NCBI RefSeq assembly: GCF_005843885.1
Contig: NZ_CP040443.1
Span: 4,278,001 to 4,342,000 of the forward strand
DNA: 64,000 bases
Reading direction: 5' to 3'
Origin: Escherichia sp. E4742
GTDB lineage: Bacteria; Pseudomonadota; Gammaproteobacteria; Enterobacterales; Enterobacteriaceae
Part shown: piece by piece, positions 17,307 to 26,446 of the stretch
How the letters are laid out: every line of letters starts with the position of its first letter
Position numbering within the stretch: position 1 is the stretch's first letter
Program-made: the position numbers and the translations under genes
Notes under the pieces: generated by a model
What the model saw: the letters and a program-made list of their open reading frames with translations, nothing else
Told to the model about the DNA's origin: nothing
Databases searched by the model: none

Positions 17307-18413
17307 TCAGACCGGCAGCGGCAGACGCTGCTCAATGATACCGCCACCGAGGCACACTTCACCGTTATAGAAGACGGCAGACTGGCCCGGCGTCACGGCG
17401 GCAACTGGCTCATCGAAAATCACTTCAATGCGATCGTCGTCCAGCGCCTTGACGGTGCACGGAATGTCGGTCTGGCGATAGCGGGTTTTTACCGTGCAAC
17501 GCATAGTGCCGATGAACGGTTCGCGATCGACCCAGTGTAGCTGCTGGGCAATCAGACCGACAGACATCAGACGCGGGTGTTCATGGCCCTGCGCAACAAT
17601 CAGAATGTTGTTTTCGACGTCTTTATCGACCACATACCACGGTTCTTCGGTGCCTTCTTTGGTGCCACCGATACCCAGACCTTTACGCTGACCGAGGGTG
17701 TGATACATCAGCCCCTGGTGCTCACCAATTTCATCGCCATCGACGGTAATGATTTTGCCCGGTTGTGCCGGGAGATAACGGCCCAGGAACTCGCGGAATT
17801 TACGTTCGCCAATGAAGCAAATGCCGGTAGAGTCTTTTTTCTTCGCGGTGACCAGACCAAGATCTTCAGCAATCTTACGCACCTGCGGTTTTTCCAGTTC
17901 GCCAACCGGGAACAGGCTTTGTGCGATCTGCTCATGGCTGAGCGTATAAAGGAAGTAGCTCTGGTCTTTATTGCTGTCCAGACCACGCAGCAGGCGGCTC
18001 TTGCCATCGACATCTGCACGACGAACGTAATGACCGGTAGCGATATAATCGGCACCTAAATCTTCGGCGGCAAATTCGAGGAAGGCTTTAAATTTGATCT
18101 CTTTGTTGCACAGAATATCCGGATTCGGCGTGCGACCGGCTTTATATTCAGCAAGGAACAGTTCGAAGACGTTATCCCAGTATTCGGCAGCAAAGTTGAC
18201 GGTGTGCAGTTCAATGCCGAGCTTATCGCAGACCGCCTGGGCATCAGCCAGATCCGCTGCCGCTGTGCAATATTCCTCACCGTCGTCTTCTTCCCAGTTC
18301 TTCATAAACAGGCCTTCGACCTGATATCCCTGTTGTTGCAACAGCCAGGCAGAAACGGAGGAATCGACACCGCCGGACATGCCGACGATCACTTTTTTTG
18401 CGGTTTCAGACAT
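17307..18413 (-). CDS. mnmA: tRNA-uridine 2-sulfurtransferase MnmA
   Basis: 368 residues from ATG 18413 (MSETAKKVIVGMSGG); the frame extends 15 codons further up. It makes 2-thiouridine at U34 of tRNA-Lys, -Glu and -Gln with sulfur relayed by TusE/IscS. The PP-loop GMSGGVDSS is at about 11-19. The two catalytic cysteines are in DILCNKEIKF and STGICFIGERKF. The C-terminal barrel ends GGGIIEQRLPLP. First part of an mnmA-hflD-purB run. Confidence 0.97.
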   Translation of the reverse strand: MSETAKKVIVGMSGGVDSSVSAWLLQQQGYQVEGLFMKNWEEDDGEEYCTAAADLADAQAVCDKLGIELHTVNFAAEYWDNVFELFLAEYKAGRTPNPDILCNKEIKFKAFLEFAAEDLGADYIATGHYVRRADVDGKSRLLRGLDSNKDQSYFLYTLSHEQIAQSLFPVGELEKPQVRKIAEDLGLVTAKKKDSTGICFIGERKFREFLGRYLPAQPGKIITVDGDEIGEHQGLMYHTLGQRKGLGIGGTKEGTEEPWYVVDKDVENNILIVAQGHEHPRLMSVGLIAQQLHWVDREPFIGTMRCTVKTRYRQTDIPCTVKALDDDRIEVIFDEPVAAVTPGQSAVFYNGEVCLGGGIIEQRLPLPV

Positions 18414-18466
18414 TGGATTACTCACGACATTGAACTTCAAGGCGGCGTATTCTATCACGCAGCCTT

Positions 18467-18928
18467 TTAGATGACACCCTTTGTAAAAGGCCAGTTAAAA
18501 TCGCCAATCATCTCCAGCGGATAGCGTTGCCCACTTTGATAACAACGAATACTTTCCGCCACCAACGGCGAACGCAGATTTGGCGCCTGTAAAATTTCTT
18601 CGGCGCTGACCCAACGGCAGCAGTCGATATCGCTGTCATGAGGCTGGGTCTGACATATTTGCTCAAGCTCAATGGCAAACAGGAAACGCAAAAACGGCGT
18701 TTTATCTGGCGCAATCCACTGATGCATGCGGATGAAGTGTTGCGGTCGCGCGCTGATGCCGGTTTCTTCCCACAGCTCACGCGCAGCCGCTTCCACTAGC
18801 GTCTCATCCGCTTCCAGATGTCCCGCCGGTTGGTTCCATAACGCTTTACCGTTAATCGTCTCTTCAACAACTAAAAATTTGTCCTCTGCGTGTACCACGC
18901 AGGCTACGGTAACGTGCGGTTTAAACAT
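18467..18928 (-). CDS. nudJ: Nudix phosphatase NudJ
   Basis: 153 residues, with a full Nudix box running from Gly37 to about Ile58 (GHLEADETLVEAAARE, then LWEETG). In E. coli it hydrolyses HMP-pyrophosphate and nucleoside di- and triphosphates. It lies 10 bp after rluE and upstream of mnmA on the same strand, as in K-12. Confidence 0.95.
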   Translation of the reverse strand: MFKPHVTVACVVHAEDKFLVVEETINGKALWNQPAGHLEADETLVEAAARELWEETGISARPQHFIRMHQWIAPDKTPFLRFLFAIELEQICQTQPHDSDIDCCRWVSAEEILQAPNLRSPLVAESIRCYQSGQRYPLEMIGDFNWPFTKGVI

Positions 18929-18937
18929 TGTGCATCC

Positions 18938-19591
18938 TTATTCTGTTGCTTCTCGCCATTCGCCGTTAGCGAGATTATCCAGTGTGTAATTGCCCATGGC
19001 ATAGCGAATTAGTCGCAGCGTAGGGAAACCGACATGGGCGGTCATGCGGCGCACCTGGCGATTACGTCCTTCATATAAGGTGATCTTAAGCCAACTGGTG
19101 GGAATACTTTTGCGTTCACGAATTGGTGGGTTCCGCGGCCATAACCACTCTGGTTCTTCAACCAGCTCCACGCCTGCGGGCAGGGTAGGACCATCATTTA
19201 AGGTTACGCCATTGCGCAAGGCTTCAAGAGCGTCTTGTGTGGGAATGCCTTCCACCTGCACATAATAGATTTTCCCGGTGCGTTTGCCCGGCTGAGTTAA
19301 ACGTGCCTGTAGTGCACCGTTATTGGTCAGCACCAGTAACCCTTCGCTATCGCGGTCAAGACGACCTGCCGCATAAACGCCCTGAACCGGGATGAATTCT
19401 TTTAATGTTTTGCGCCCGGCTTCATCGGTGAACTGTGGCAGGACATCGTAAGGTTTATTGAACAGGATCACACGCGTGGGCTGGTTTTCAGGTTTGCGCC
19501 TGGTGGAACGTTGCGAGCTGAATCGCTTAACCTGGTGATTTCTAAAAGAAGTTTTTTGCATGGTATTTTCAGGGATTATGAATTGCCGCAT
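18938..19591 (-). CDS. rluE: 23S rRNA pseudouridine(2457) synthase RluE
   Basis: 217-residue RsuA-type pseudouridine synthase modifying U2457 of 23S rRNA. The catalytic Asp79 is in GRLDRDSEGLL. The downstream NRQVRRMTAHVG motif is also present. The N-terminus is basic. It is divergent from icd across about 170 bp. Confidence 0.96.
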   Translation of the reverse strand: MRQFIIPENTMQKTSFRNHQVKRFSSQRSTRRKPENQPTRVILFNKPYDVLPQFTDEAGRKTLKEFIPVQGVYAAGRLDRDSEGLLVLTNNGALQARLTQPGKRTGKIYYVQVEGIPTQDALEALRNGVTLNDGPTLPAGVELVEEPEWLWPRNPPIRERKSIPTSWLKITLYEGRNRQVRRMTAHVGFPTLRLIRYAMGNYTLDNLANGEWREATE

Positions 19592-19762
19592 TATAGCCTA
19601 ATAACGCGCATCTTTCATGACGGCAAACAATAGGGTAGTATTGACAAGCCAATTACAAATCATTAACAAAAAATTGCTCTAAAGCATCCGTATCGCAGGA
19701 CGCAAACGCATATGCAACGTGGTGGCAGACGAGCAAACCAGTAGCGCTCGAAGGAGAGGTGA

Positions 19763-21013
19763 ATGGAAAGTAAAGTAGTTGTTCCGGCACAAGGCAAGAA
19801 GATCACCCTGCAAAACGGCAAACTCAACGTTCCTGAAAATCCGATTATCCCTTACATTGAAGGTGATGGAATCGGTGTAGATGTAACCCCAGCCATGCTG
19901 AAAGTGGTCGACGCTGCAGTCGAGAAAGCCTATAAAGGCGAGCGTAAAATCTCCTGGATGGAAATTTACACCGGTGAAAAATCCACACAGGTTTATGGTC
20001 AGGATGTCTGGCTGCCTGCTGAAACCCTTGATCTGATTCGTGAATATCGCGTTGCCATTAAAGGTCCGCTGACCACTCCGGTTGGTGGCGGTATTCGCTC
20101 TCTCAACGTTGCCCTGCGCCAGGAACTGGATCTCTACATCTGCCTGCGTCCGGTACGTTACTATCAGGGCACTCCAAGCCCGGTTAAACACCCTGAACTG
20201 ACCGATATGGTTATCTTCCGTGAAAACTCGGAAGACATTTATGCAGGTATCGAATGGAAAGCCGACTCTGCCGACGCTGAGAAAGTGATCAAGTTCCTGC
20301 GTGAAGAGATGGGCGTGAAGAAAATTCGCTTCCCGGAACATTGCGGTATCGGTATCAAGCCATGTTCGGAAGAAGGCACCAAACGTCTGGTTCGTGCCGC
20401 GATCGAATACGCAATTGCTAACGATCGTGACTCTGTGACCCTGGTGCACAAAGGCAACATCATGAAGTTCACCGAAGGCGCGTTTAAAGACTGGGGCTAC
20501 CAGCTGGCGCGTGAAGAGTTTGGCGGTGAACTCATCGACGGCGGCCCGTGGCTGAAAGTTAAAAACCCGAACACCGGCAAAGAGATCGTCATTAAAGACG
20601 TGATTGCTGATGCATTCCTGCAACAGATCCTGCTGCGTCCGGCTGAATATGATGTTATCGCCTGTATGAACCTGAACGGTGACTACATTTCTGACGCCCT
20701 GGCAGCGCAGGTTGGCGGTATCGGTATCGCCCCTGGCGCAAACATCGGTGACGAATGCGCCCTGTTTGAAGCCACCCACGGTACTGCGCCGAAATATGCC
20801 GGTCAGGACAAAGTAAACCCAGGCTCTATCATCCTTTCCGCTGAGATGATGCTGCGCCATATGGGCTGGACTGAAGCCGCAGACCTGATTGTTAAAGGTA
20901 TGGAAGGCGCGATCAACGCGAAGACTGTAACCTATGACTTCGAACGTCTGATGGAAGGCGCTAAGCTGCTGAAATGTTCAGAATTTGGTGATGCGATCAT
21001 CAAGAACATGTAA
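19763..21013 (+). CDS. icd: Isocitrate dehydrogenase (NADP)
   Basis: 416-residue TCA-cycle enzyme. Ser113 in GGIRSLN is the site phosphorylated by AceK. The active-site stretch RENSEDIYAGIEWK and the C-terminal GDAIIKNM are present. ATG 19763 follows AAGGAGAGG. The 3' end is the e14 attachment site in K-12; here it is complete, followed by a terminator and no integrase. Confidence 0.98.
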   Translation: MESKVVVPAQGKKITLQNGKLNVPENPIIPYIEGDGIGVDVTPAMLKVVDAAVEKAYKGERKISWMEIYTGEKSTQVYGQDVWLPAETLDLIREYRVAIKGPLTTPVGGGIRSLNVALRQELDLYICLRPVRYYQGTPSPVKHPELTDMVIFRENSEDIYAGIEWKADSADAEKVIKFLREEMGVKKIRFPEHCGIGIKPCSEEGTKRLVRAAIEYAIANDRDSVTLVHKGNIMKFTEGAFKDWGYQLAREEFGGELIDGGPWLKVKNPNTGKEIVIKDVIADAFLQQILLRPAEYDVIACMNLNGDYISDALAAQVGGIGIAPGANIGDECALFEATHGTAPKYAGQDKVNPGSIILSAEMMLRHMGWTEAADLIVKGMEGAINAKTVTYDFERLMEGAKLLKCSEFGDAIIKNM

Positions 21014-21035
21014 TTCGGTAATTTATTAAATCCAT

Positions 21036-21065
21036 TAACGGGAGCGTAACGCTCCCGTTATTTTT
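21036..21065 (+). terminator. icd intrinsic terminator
   Basis: Perfect 11-bp stem TAACGGGAGCG (21036-21046) / CGCTCCCGTTA (21050-21060) with loop TAA, followed by TTTTT. Confidence 0.92.
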
Positions 21066-21212
21066 GTCAGGATGCTAACGGTTATCAAAATTTTATCAAA
21101 ATAAGTTATCAAAACCCCCAGGTAGTTGGGGGATGGTCAGATGGTTGTTCTACTGCCAGGTTTCAATTCTGTGCCAGAATCGGACGTCGCAATCGCAACA
21201 ACGACGAATCCG

Positions 21213-21554
21213 TTAGTCCACAATAAAGAGTTTTGCTCCTGTCTCCGTTCTGGACTGATGTGGCTCTGCGTTATCACCAACCTGATAACTCATCCCCGCA
21301 GTTAAAGTGAATTTGCGGCCATCTGCGAGCTGTGTTTCGAGTTCTCCCTCCATGCATAAAAGGATATGACCTTTACTGCACCAATGATCCGCCAGGTAAC
21401 CTGGGGTATATTCAACCATTCGCACACGGATTTGGTTCGGCTTGTGACCAAAAAATTGTGTGCGCCAGTAGGCCATGCCTGTTTCCCCGGGATGTTCTGT
21501 TTTTTCGACTTCACCCCAGTTAGTGGTGCCAAAAGCAAATGCTTCGATATTCAT
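21213..21554 (-). CDS. Small single-domain cupin protein
   Basis: 113 residues. It reads as one cupin barrel: a first motif around ADHWCSKGHILLCMEGELE, then ADGRKFTLTAGMSYQVGDNAEPHQS as the second motif with a His. Metal binding by these His/Glu residues is plausible. It may belong to the family called DHCW-motif cupins. The substrate is unknown. ATG 21554 is convergent with icd. It sits in the region that varies between E. coli lineages, and I do not recall it at this site in K-12. Confidence 0.75.
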   Translation of the reverse strand: MNIEAFAFGTTNWGEVEKTEHPGETGMAYWRTQFFGHKPNQIRVRMVEYTPGYLADHWCSKGHILLCMEGELETQLADGRKFTLTAGMSYQVGDNAEPHQSRTETGAKLFIVD

Positions 21555-22233
21555 TTTATGGCCTTTCGTTGTTAAGAAAGAGTGCTTGAACTCAGGTTGG
21601 AATGAATCAACATAAGAAAAAATACTATATATATCAACGTATTATTTTTCATATGTAGTAACTAAGTTGAACCTGATTTAAGGTATATACTCATTTGGAG
21701 TGCTACATTAGTGAAGATCGGCGGGTGTCGGTAACGTCCGCTTTTCGCTCATAGCTCAACCGTAATCATTAAAAGTTCCTCTTAATCGTTGGTGAAAAGA
21801 AACGTTATTTTGATATAAGTGATAGTAAAAATACTTCCTAAAATGAAGGATGATATCAATTATATCAAATGGTTGGGAAAGGGCTGATTTCAACTAATAA
21901 AAGAATAATTAAATGAAATTTATCATTAAATATCAGTTGATTAAGAATGGATTTGTTTTAAAAACGGTTTCCAGATGATTAGTCGGGATTATCACATTAT
22001 TTTTGCCTTAGGTATTGTTATAGCGTTTCAATTATTAAGAACAAAAAACTAAAACTAAATCCGAAAAATAATCTGGTAACATTTTAAAATAATGAAAAAT
22101 TAAAGTGCCGCTATACATTTATCTTATTTCTAATTCTCATAGACGAAATTTTCCATGTTATGATATAATATGACGAAAATCGCAGGTTATCAATCTGTTA
22201 TTGATGTAAATAAATTTCGAGGAGATTATTCCA
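21555..22233. other. AT-rich 679-bp gap between the cupin gene and yeeN
   Basis: No recognised gene. It should hold the cupin promoter (leftward) and the yeeN promoter: TATAAT occurs at 22164-22169, about 65 bp before the yeeN start, without a good -35. A 25-codon frame (21975-22052) encodes a hydrophobic peptide and is reported in the findings. The base composition is well below that of the surrounding core genes. Confidence 0.6.
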
Positions 22234-22950
22234 GTGGGACGTAAATGGGCCAATATCGTAGCTAAAAAAACGGCTAAAGACGGGGCAACGTCTAAAATAT
22301 ATGCAAAATTCGGTGTGGAAATCTATGCTGCGGCTAAACAAGGTGAACCAGACCCAGAATTAAACACTTCTTTAAAGTTTGTTATTGAACGCGCGAAGCA
22401 GGCGCAAGTTCCAAAACACGTTATTGATAAAGCTATTGATAAAGCCAAAGGTGGCGGAGACGAAACGTTCGTACAAGGACGTTATGAAGGCTTTGGACCC
22501 AATGGTTCAATGATTATCGCTGAAACGTTGACTTCAAACGTTAACCGTACGATTGCTAACGTTCGTACAATTTTCAATAAAAAAGGCGGGAATATCGGAG
22601 CAGCTGGTTCTGTCAGCTATATGTTTGACAATACTGGCGTGATTGTATTTGAAGGAACTGACCCAGACCGTATTTTTGAAATTTTGCTTGAAGCTGAAGT
22701 GGATGTCCGTGATGTGACCGAAGAAGAAGGAAACATCGTTATTTATACTGAGCCTACAGACCTTCACAAAGGAATTGCAGCTCTAAAAGCAGCTGGAATT
22801 ACTGAGTTCTCAACAACAGAATTAGAAATGATTGCTCAATCAGAAGTTGAGCTTTCACCAGAAGATTTAGAAATCTTTGAAGGACTTATTGATGCCCTCG
22901 AAGATGACGACGATGTTCAAAAAGTATATCATAACGTTGCAAATCTCTAA
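22234..22950 (+). CDS. yeeN: YebC/TACO1-family protein YeeN
   Basis: 238 residues starting GTG 22234, with AGGAG about 9 nt upstream. It starts MGRKWANIVAKKTAKDG and has GGNIGAAGSVSYMFDNTG and the acidic C-terminus LEDDDDVQKVYHNVANL of the YebC/TACO1 family. The whole sequence matches K-12 YeeN closely as I remember it. YebC/TACO1 proteins are implicated in translation through polyproline stretches; earlier literature called them DNA-binding regulators. In K-12 yeeN lies near the asn tRNA genes at about 44 min, so this location is unexpected. Codon use is AT-rich and Firmicute-like, and a low-GC terminator follows. Confidence 0.92.
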   Translation: MGRKWANIVAKKTAKDGATSKIYAKFGVEIYAAAKQGEPDPELNTSLKFVIERAKQAQVPKHVIDKAIDKAKGGGDETFVQGRYEGFGPNGSMIIAETLTSNVNRTIANVRTIFNKKGGNIGAAGSVSYMFDNTGVIVFEGTDPDRIFEILLEAEVDVRDVTEEEGNIVIYTEPTDLHKGIAALKAAGITEFSTTELEMIAQSEVELSPEDLEIFEGLIDALEDDDDVQKVYHNVANL

Positions 22951-22961
22951 TTATAAATTAA

Positions 22962-22995
22962 AGAAATCTGTCTTTATGGCAGATTTCTTATTCTT
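22962..22995 (+). terminator. yeeN intrinsic terminator
   Basis: Perfect 9-bp stem AGAAATCTG (22962-22970) / CAGATTTCT (22980-22988), loop TCTTTATGG, then TATTCTT. It has unusually low GC for an enteric terminator. Confidence 0.75.
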
Positions 22996-23354
22996 AAAGA
23001 ATGTAAAAAACATATAAAAAGACTCTCATCTAAAAAATAAGACTAATCGAAATTACTGATTGTAACTATCTCATGATTAACGGCAAAGGATCATCCGATG
23101 GGGGGTAATTGCGCGAAAAACATAATGGTTTACAGTTGAAATATCAGAGTGTAATGCCTGTTAATTGTTACGTAAAATATCAAGAATGATCATCAAGAAC
23201 TGAATTTTTAAAATGGCAGTTTTCACCAAAATGTTGCCCGGTACCAGGAACATATGGCATTGTATTCTTGATACTCGGGCAATGGGCATGTTACATCAGA
23301 ATATAATCATGGATACGCAGTTTTATAGCGCCCATTAAAAATGAAAAGTGCTTT
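22996..23354. other. Gap between yeeN and ykgJ with no recognised gene
   Basis: AT-rich. A short minus-strand open frame (about 31 codons, including MPYVPGTGQHFGENC) looks faintly protein-like but has no clear start signal. Nothing else seen. Confidence 0.4.
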
Positions 23355-23684
23355 TTAAATTGGAGGCAGCCCATATTTTGCTCGGGCGCGATTACATGCC
23401 TCATTAATCTTCCCATCCTCGCCAGACATGGCGAATTCTCGACATGTCGATGAGCGATTCTTGTATATGGTGCAACATGCGTTTTTTCCAGGCGTTCCTG
23501 CAAGGGCGACACAACGTGGATCCTTCTGGTTAGTACCGCTCATACATCGGTGGTAAGGGGATATTTGCTCAGTAAGATGAGCCGGGACAGTGCCGCCTGC
23601 ATCATCTGCTTCGGCCCAGTAAAAAGAGACGCGGAAAAATGCACAACAGGCACCACACGCCAGGCATGGATTCAGATTGCTCAT
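23355..23684 (-). CDS. ykgJ: YkgJ-like Cys-cluster (zinc/iron-chelating domain) protein
   Basis: 109 residues. It has the CxxCxxCC cluster at Cys7, Cys10, Cys13 and Cys14 (PCLACGACCAFFR), with further cysteines in HRCMSG, PRCVAL, NACCTIY, STCREF and EACNRAR. This is the YkgJ/CxxCxxCC family, predicted to bind zinc or an iron-sulfur cluster. It is nearly identical to K-12 YkgJ as I recall, but K-12 ykgJ lies elsewhere (about 6.5 min). ATG 23684 has a weak TGGTGA upstream. The molecular role is unknown. Confidence 0.85.
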   Translation of the reverse strand: MSNLNPCLACGACCAFFRVSFYWAEADDAGGTVPAHLTEQISPYHRCMSGTNQKDPRCVALAGTPGKNACCTIYKNRSSTCREFAMSGEDGKINEACNRARAKYGLPPI

Positions 23685-24137
23685 AATTCACCAGTACTAC
23701 TATATACATCACAATACATCATAACAAAAAATGCAGAAACGCCCTGTAAAGATGCGCGTCTGTGACCGGCTGGCGAATTTTCTATAGTCAACTACTGAAT
23801 GATCACCAGCTGTTATTAATTTTACATATCCACTGAAATATAACCAGACAGTCAAAATATAAACAGAGTAAATTAATCTTTACAATTTGTAACTACAGGG
23901 TTAGGAGGGGAGTGCTTTATGGAATCAGAATCTACATTATCTTGTTAGCATAGGATGATTTTATAAACATAGTGGATATTGCGATTGTTTTAATTCTGGT
24001 TGATTAATGGAACTCATCAGAAAATGTTATTTCTCTGATGTTCAAAAATATGAGCAAGCTCAGGTTTTAATATTTTGTATTTATATTACGGTTGTCTTAT
24101 CGTTCACATTGATTATTGTGTTAATGGCAAAAACGTT
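23685..24137. other. Gap between ykgJ and the DUF302 gene
   Basis: 453 bp, AT-rich. It contains the divergent upstream regions of ykgJ (minus) and the DUF302 gene (plus). No RNA gene or conserved open frame was recognised. Confidence 0.4.
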
Positions 24138-24539
24138 ATGATTCAATTCCATAGTACATTTGACTTCGAGCATACCAGAACACGTCTTCTTAAGGCGGTA
24201 TCAGATAATGGTCTGGTTTTATTTGGCGAGTTTGACCACGCAAAAGCTGCCCATAATGCAGGGCTTGTAATGCCGCCAACTACTGTTCTGGTATTTGGTA
24301 ATCCTGAAAAGGGAACGCCTTTGATGTTGGAACATCCAGACCTCGCTCTGGATTTACCTTTCAGGGTACTCCTTCGCCAGTTGCCCGGAGGTCAGGTCAA
24401 CGTTAGATTTCACTCGGCAGAAGAATTGAAATGTTATGGGCTTGACTCAACGGCGATACAAACGTTGAAAAAGCTGGAATTGCTGGTACAGAAATACATT
24501 CAACCTATTGATTCACATATGCATAAAGACGAAGGTTAA
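24138..24539 (+). CDS. DUF302 domain protein
   Basis: 133 residues from ATG 24138 (MIQFHSTFDFEHTRTRLLKAV); an upstream in-frame ATG at 24075 adds 21 residues with no better ribosome site. DUF302 features are visible: FGEFDHAKAAHNAGLVMPPTTVLVFGNPEKGTPLM, then a DLPFRVLL segment. The function of the family is unclear. It is not part of the K-12 gene set at this site as far as I recall. No signal peptide is seen from 24138. Confidence 0.75.
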   Translation: MIQFHSTFDFEHTRTRLLKAVSDNGLVLFGEFDHAKAAHNAGLVMPPTTVLVFGNPEKGTPLMLEHPDLALDLPFRVLLRQLPGGQVNVRFHSAEELKCYGLDSTAIQTLKKLELLVQKYIQPIDSHMHKDEG

Positions 24540-24562
24540 AGCTAAACAGAAACGTGCTCAAC

Positions 24563-24780
24563 CTATATTTTTGTTCCCGAATTATTACCCCATGCCTCTT
24601 GTCTGCTTAAAGACCAATTGATCAGCGCTAACATTAGTTTTTCATCAGTTATTGAAAGACTTGCGGCATGTTGGGCAAAATTTCATCTGATGCGTGGATA
24701 TTTCTGATTCTCTCGACCATGCTCTCTGTAGACGCCAGATTGAGCGAATGAATGTCAACCCCCTCTATTAACCTGTTGTC
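24563..24780 (-). pseudogene. Possible frameshifted remnant, minus strand
   Basis: Read leftward, one frame gives LNLASTESMVERIRNIHASDEI. After a one-base shift in an ATTTTG run the next frame gives FAQHAASLSITDEKLMLALI and runs to TAG at 24563-24565. The joined text looks protein-like and lies where K-12 has the ymgABC end. I could not match it to a named protein; chance is possible. Confidence 0.3.
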
Positions 24781-24792
24781 AGGGACACGCAG

Positions 24793-26316
24793 ATGCGCAA
24801 TACACTTATCCCTATCCTCGCTGCGGTTTGCCTGTTTATTACCGGCGTCTCTATTTTGAACATCCAGCTCTGGTATTCCGCAAAAGCGGAGAACCTTGCA
24901 GGGGCGAGATATGCCGCAAACAATATCAATTATATACTTGAGGAAGCGTCACAGGCGATTCAAACGGTACGGGAAATAGCCAGAAAAGGGTGTGATCTGG
25001 ATGAACAATATCAACTAGGTACAGAAGCAGCGCTCAAGCCACATCTGCGTACGATCATCATTCTCAAACAAGATGTGGTCTGGTGTACTTCACTGCCGGG
25101 GAACCGCGTACTGCTATCACGTATACCCGTGATTCCTGAAAGCAATTTACTGCTAGCTCCGGCAATCGATACTGTTAATAAAATGCCCATTTTGCTTTAT
25201 CAGAATCAGTTCGCAGATACCCGAGTTTTGGTGACTATTAGCGATCAACATATTCGTGGCGCGCTCAATGTGCCGTTGAAGGGGGCGAAATATACTTTAC
25301 TCGTTGGTGGTAGCATTATTGGCCCGTCGGGAGATGTGACAGCTCTCAATGGTAAAAATCATTTTTCTGGGCAAGTCAGTTCCACAAAATATCATTTCAG
25401 TATTATTTATAACCAACCGCCTCTATTTAGCTTTAGCAGACTTATCGATAAAGGTCTGGGGATTTTGATATTCATTTTGTTAATTTCCTGCGCCGTTGCC
25501 TTCCTGCTTGATAAATATTTCAACAAAAGCGCGACACCGGAAGAGATCCTGCGGCGGGCAATACATAACGGTGAAATTGTGCCTTTTTATCAACCAGTGG
25601 TAAATGGGCGGGAAGGGACGTTACGCGGCGTGGAAGTCCTTGCCCGCTGGAAACACCCTCGGGGAGGATATATCTCTCCTGCGGCTTTCATTCCTCTTGC
25701 TGAAAAATCAGGGTTGATAGTTCCGCTCACCCAAAGTTTGATGAGCCAGGTCGCCAAACAAATGAATGCGATCGAAAGTAAACTGCCAGAAGGTTTTCAC
25801 GTTGGGATAAATTTCAGCGCCTCGCATATTATTTCGCCGACATTTGTTGAAGAATGCCTGAAATACAAGGACAGCTTCACGCGCCGTGATTTGAATCTCG
25901 TGCTTGAAGTCACTGAGCGTGAGCCTTTGCATGTTGATGAAAGTCTGGTCCAGCGACTAAACATTTTGCATGAAAATGGTTTTGTCATCGCACTGGATGA
26001 TTTTGGTACTGGATACTCGGGGCTTTCTTATCTCCATGATTTACATATTGATTATATCAAGATTGATCACAGCTTCGTCGGGCGGGTCAACGCAGATCCA
26101 GATTCCACCCGGATCCTGGACTGCGTGCTGGATCTGGCGCGCAAACTTTCTATCAGTATTGTCGCTGAAGGTGTTGAAACGAAGGAGCAGCTCGATTACC
26201 TGAACCAAAACAACATCACGTTCCAACAGGGATACTATTTCTATAAACCGGTGACATATATTGAGCTGGTCAAAATTATTCTCTCAAAACCGAAGGTGAA
26301 AGTGGTGGTTGAGTGA
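24793..26316 (+). CDS. pdeG: Cyclic-di-GMP phosphodiesterase PdeG (YcgG)
   Basis: 507 residues. An N-terminal membrane segment (about 5-25), a periplasmic CSS-type sensor domain (motif reads CTS in VWCTSLPGN), a second membrane segment (about 222-243), then a full EAL domain. EAL-domain motifs are EVLARW (EVL in place of EAL), NFSASHI, EVTERE, DDFGTGYSGL and VAEGVETKEQL, so catalysis should be intact. It degrades c-di-GMP, lowering biofilm signalling. In K-12 it follows ymgC; here that cluster is missing. Confidence 0.96.
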   Translation: MRNTLIPILAAVCLFITGVSILNIQLWYSAKAENLAGARYAANNINYILEEASQAIQTVREIARKGCDLDEQYQLGTEAALKPHLRTIIILKQDVVWCTSLPGNRVLLSRIPVIPESNLLLAPAIDTVNKMPILLYQNQFADTRVLVTISDQHIRGALNVPLKGAKYTLLVGGSIIGPSGDVTALNGKNHFSGQVSSTKYHFSIIYNQPPLFSFSRLIDKGLGILIFILLISCAVAFLLDKYFNKSATPEEILRRAIHNGEIVPFYQPVVNGREGTLRGVEVLARWKHPRGGYISPAAFIPLAEKSGLIVPLTQSLMSQVAKQMNAIESKLPEGFHVGINFSASHIISPTFVEECLKYKDSFTRRDLNLVLEVTEREPLHVDESLVQRLNILHENGFVIALDDFGTGYSGLSYLHDLHIDYIKIDHSFVGRVNADPDSTRILDCVLDLARKLSISIVAEGVETKEQLDYLNQNNITFQQGYYFYKPVTYIELVKIILSKPKVKVVVE

Positions 26317-26446
26317 AAAATGATCGCCTGAGCGTGAGGTGACGTAATTATAGACAGCTAATTAGCTCGTTTCGTCTTGTTACTATTGTTCATTATTTTG
26401 TTTGCTATAATTGTCTGAAATTTTTGACAGGATTACCATCAGTAGC

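Noticed and set aside
19679..20860. 393-codon minus-strand open frame opposite icd
   Set aside because: It lies entirely antisense to a certain, highly biased gene and has no family features; a codon-bias shadow.
21014..21212. Prophage e14-type insertion at the icd 3' end
   Set aside because: icd is complete, followed by its terminator; no integrase or duplicated icd end is seen.
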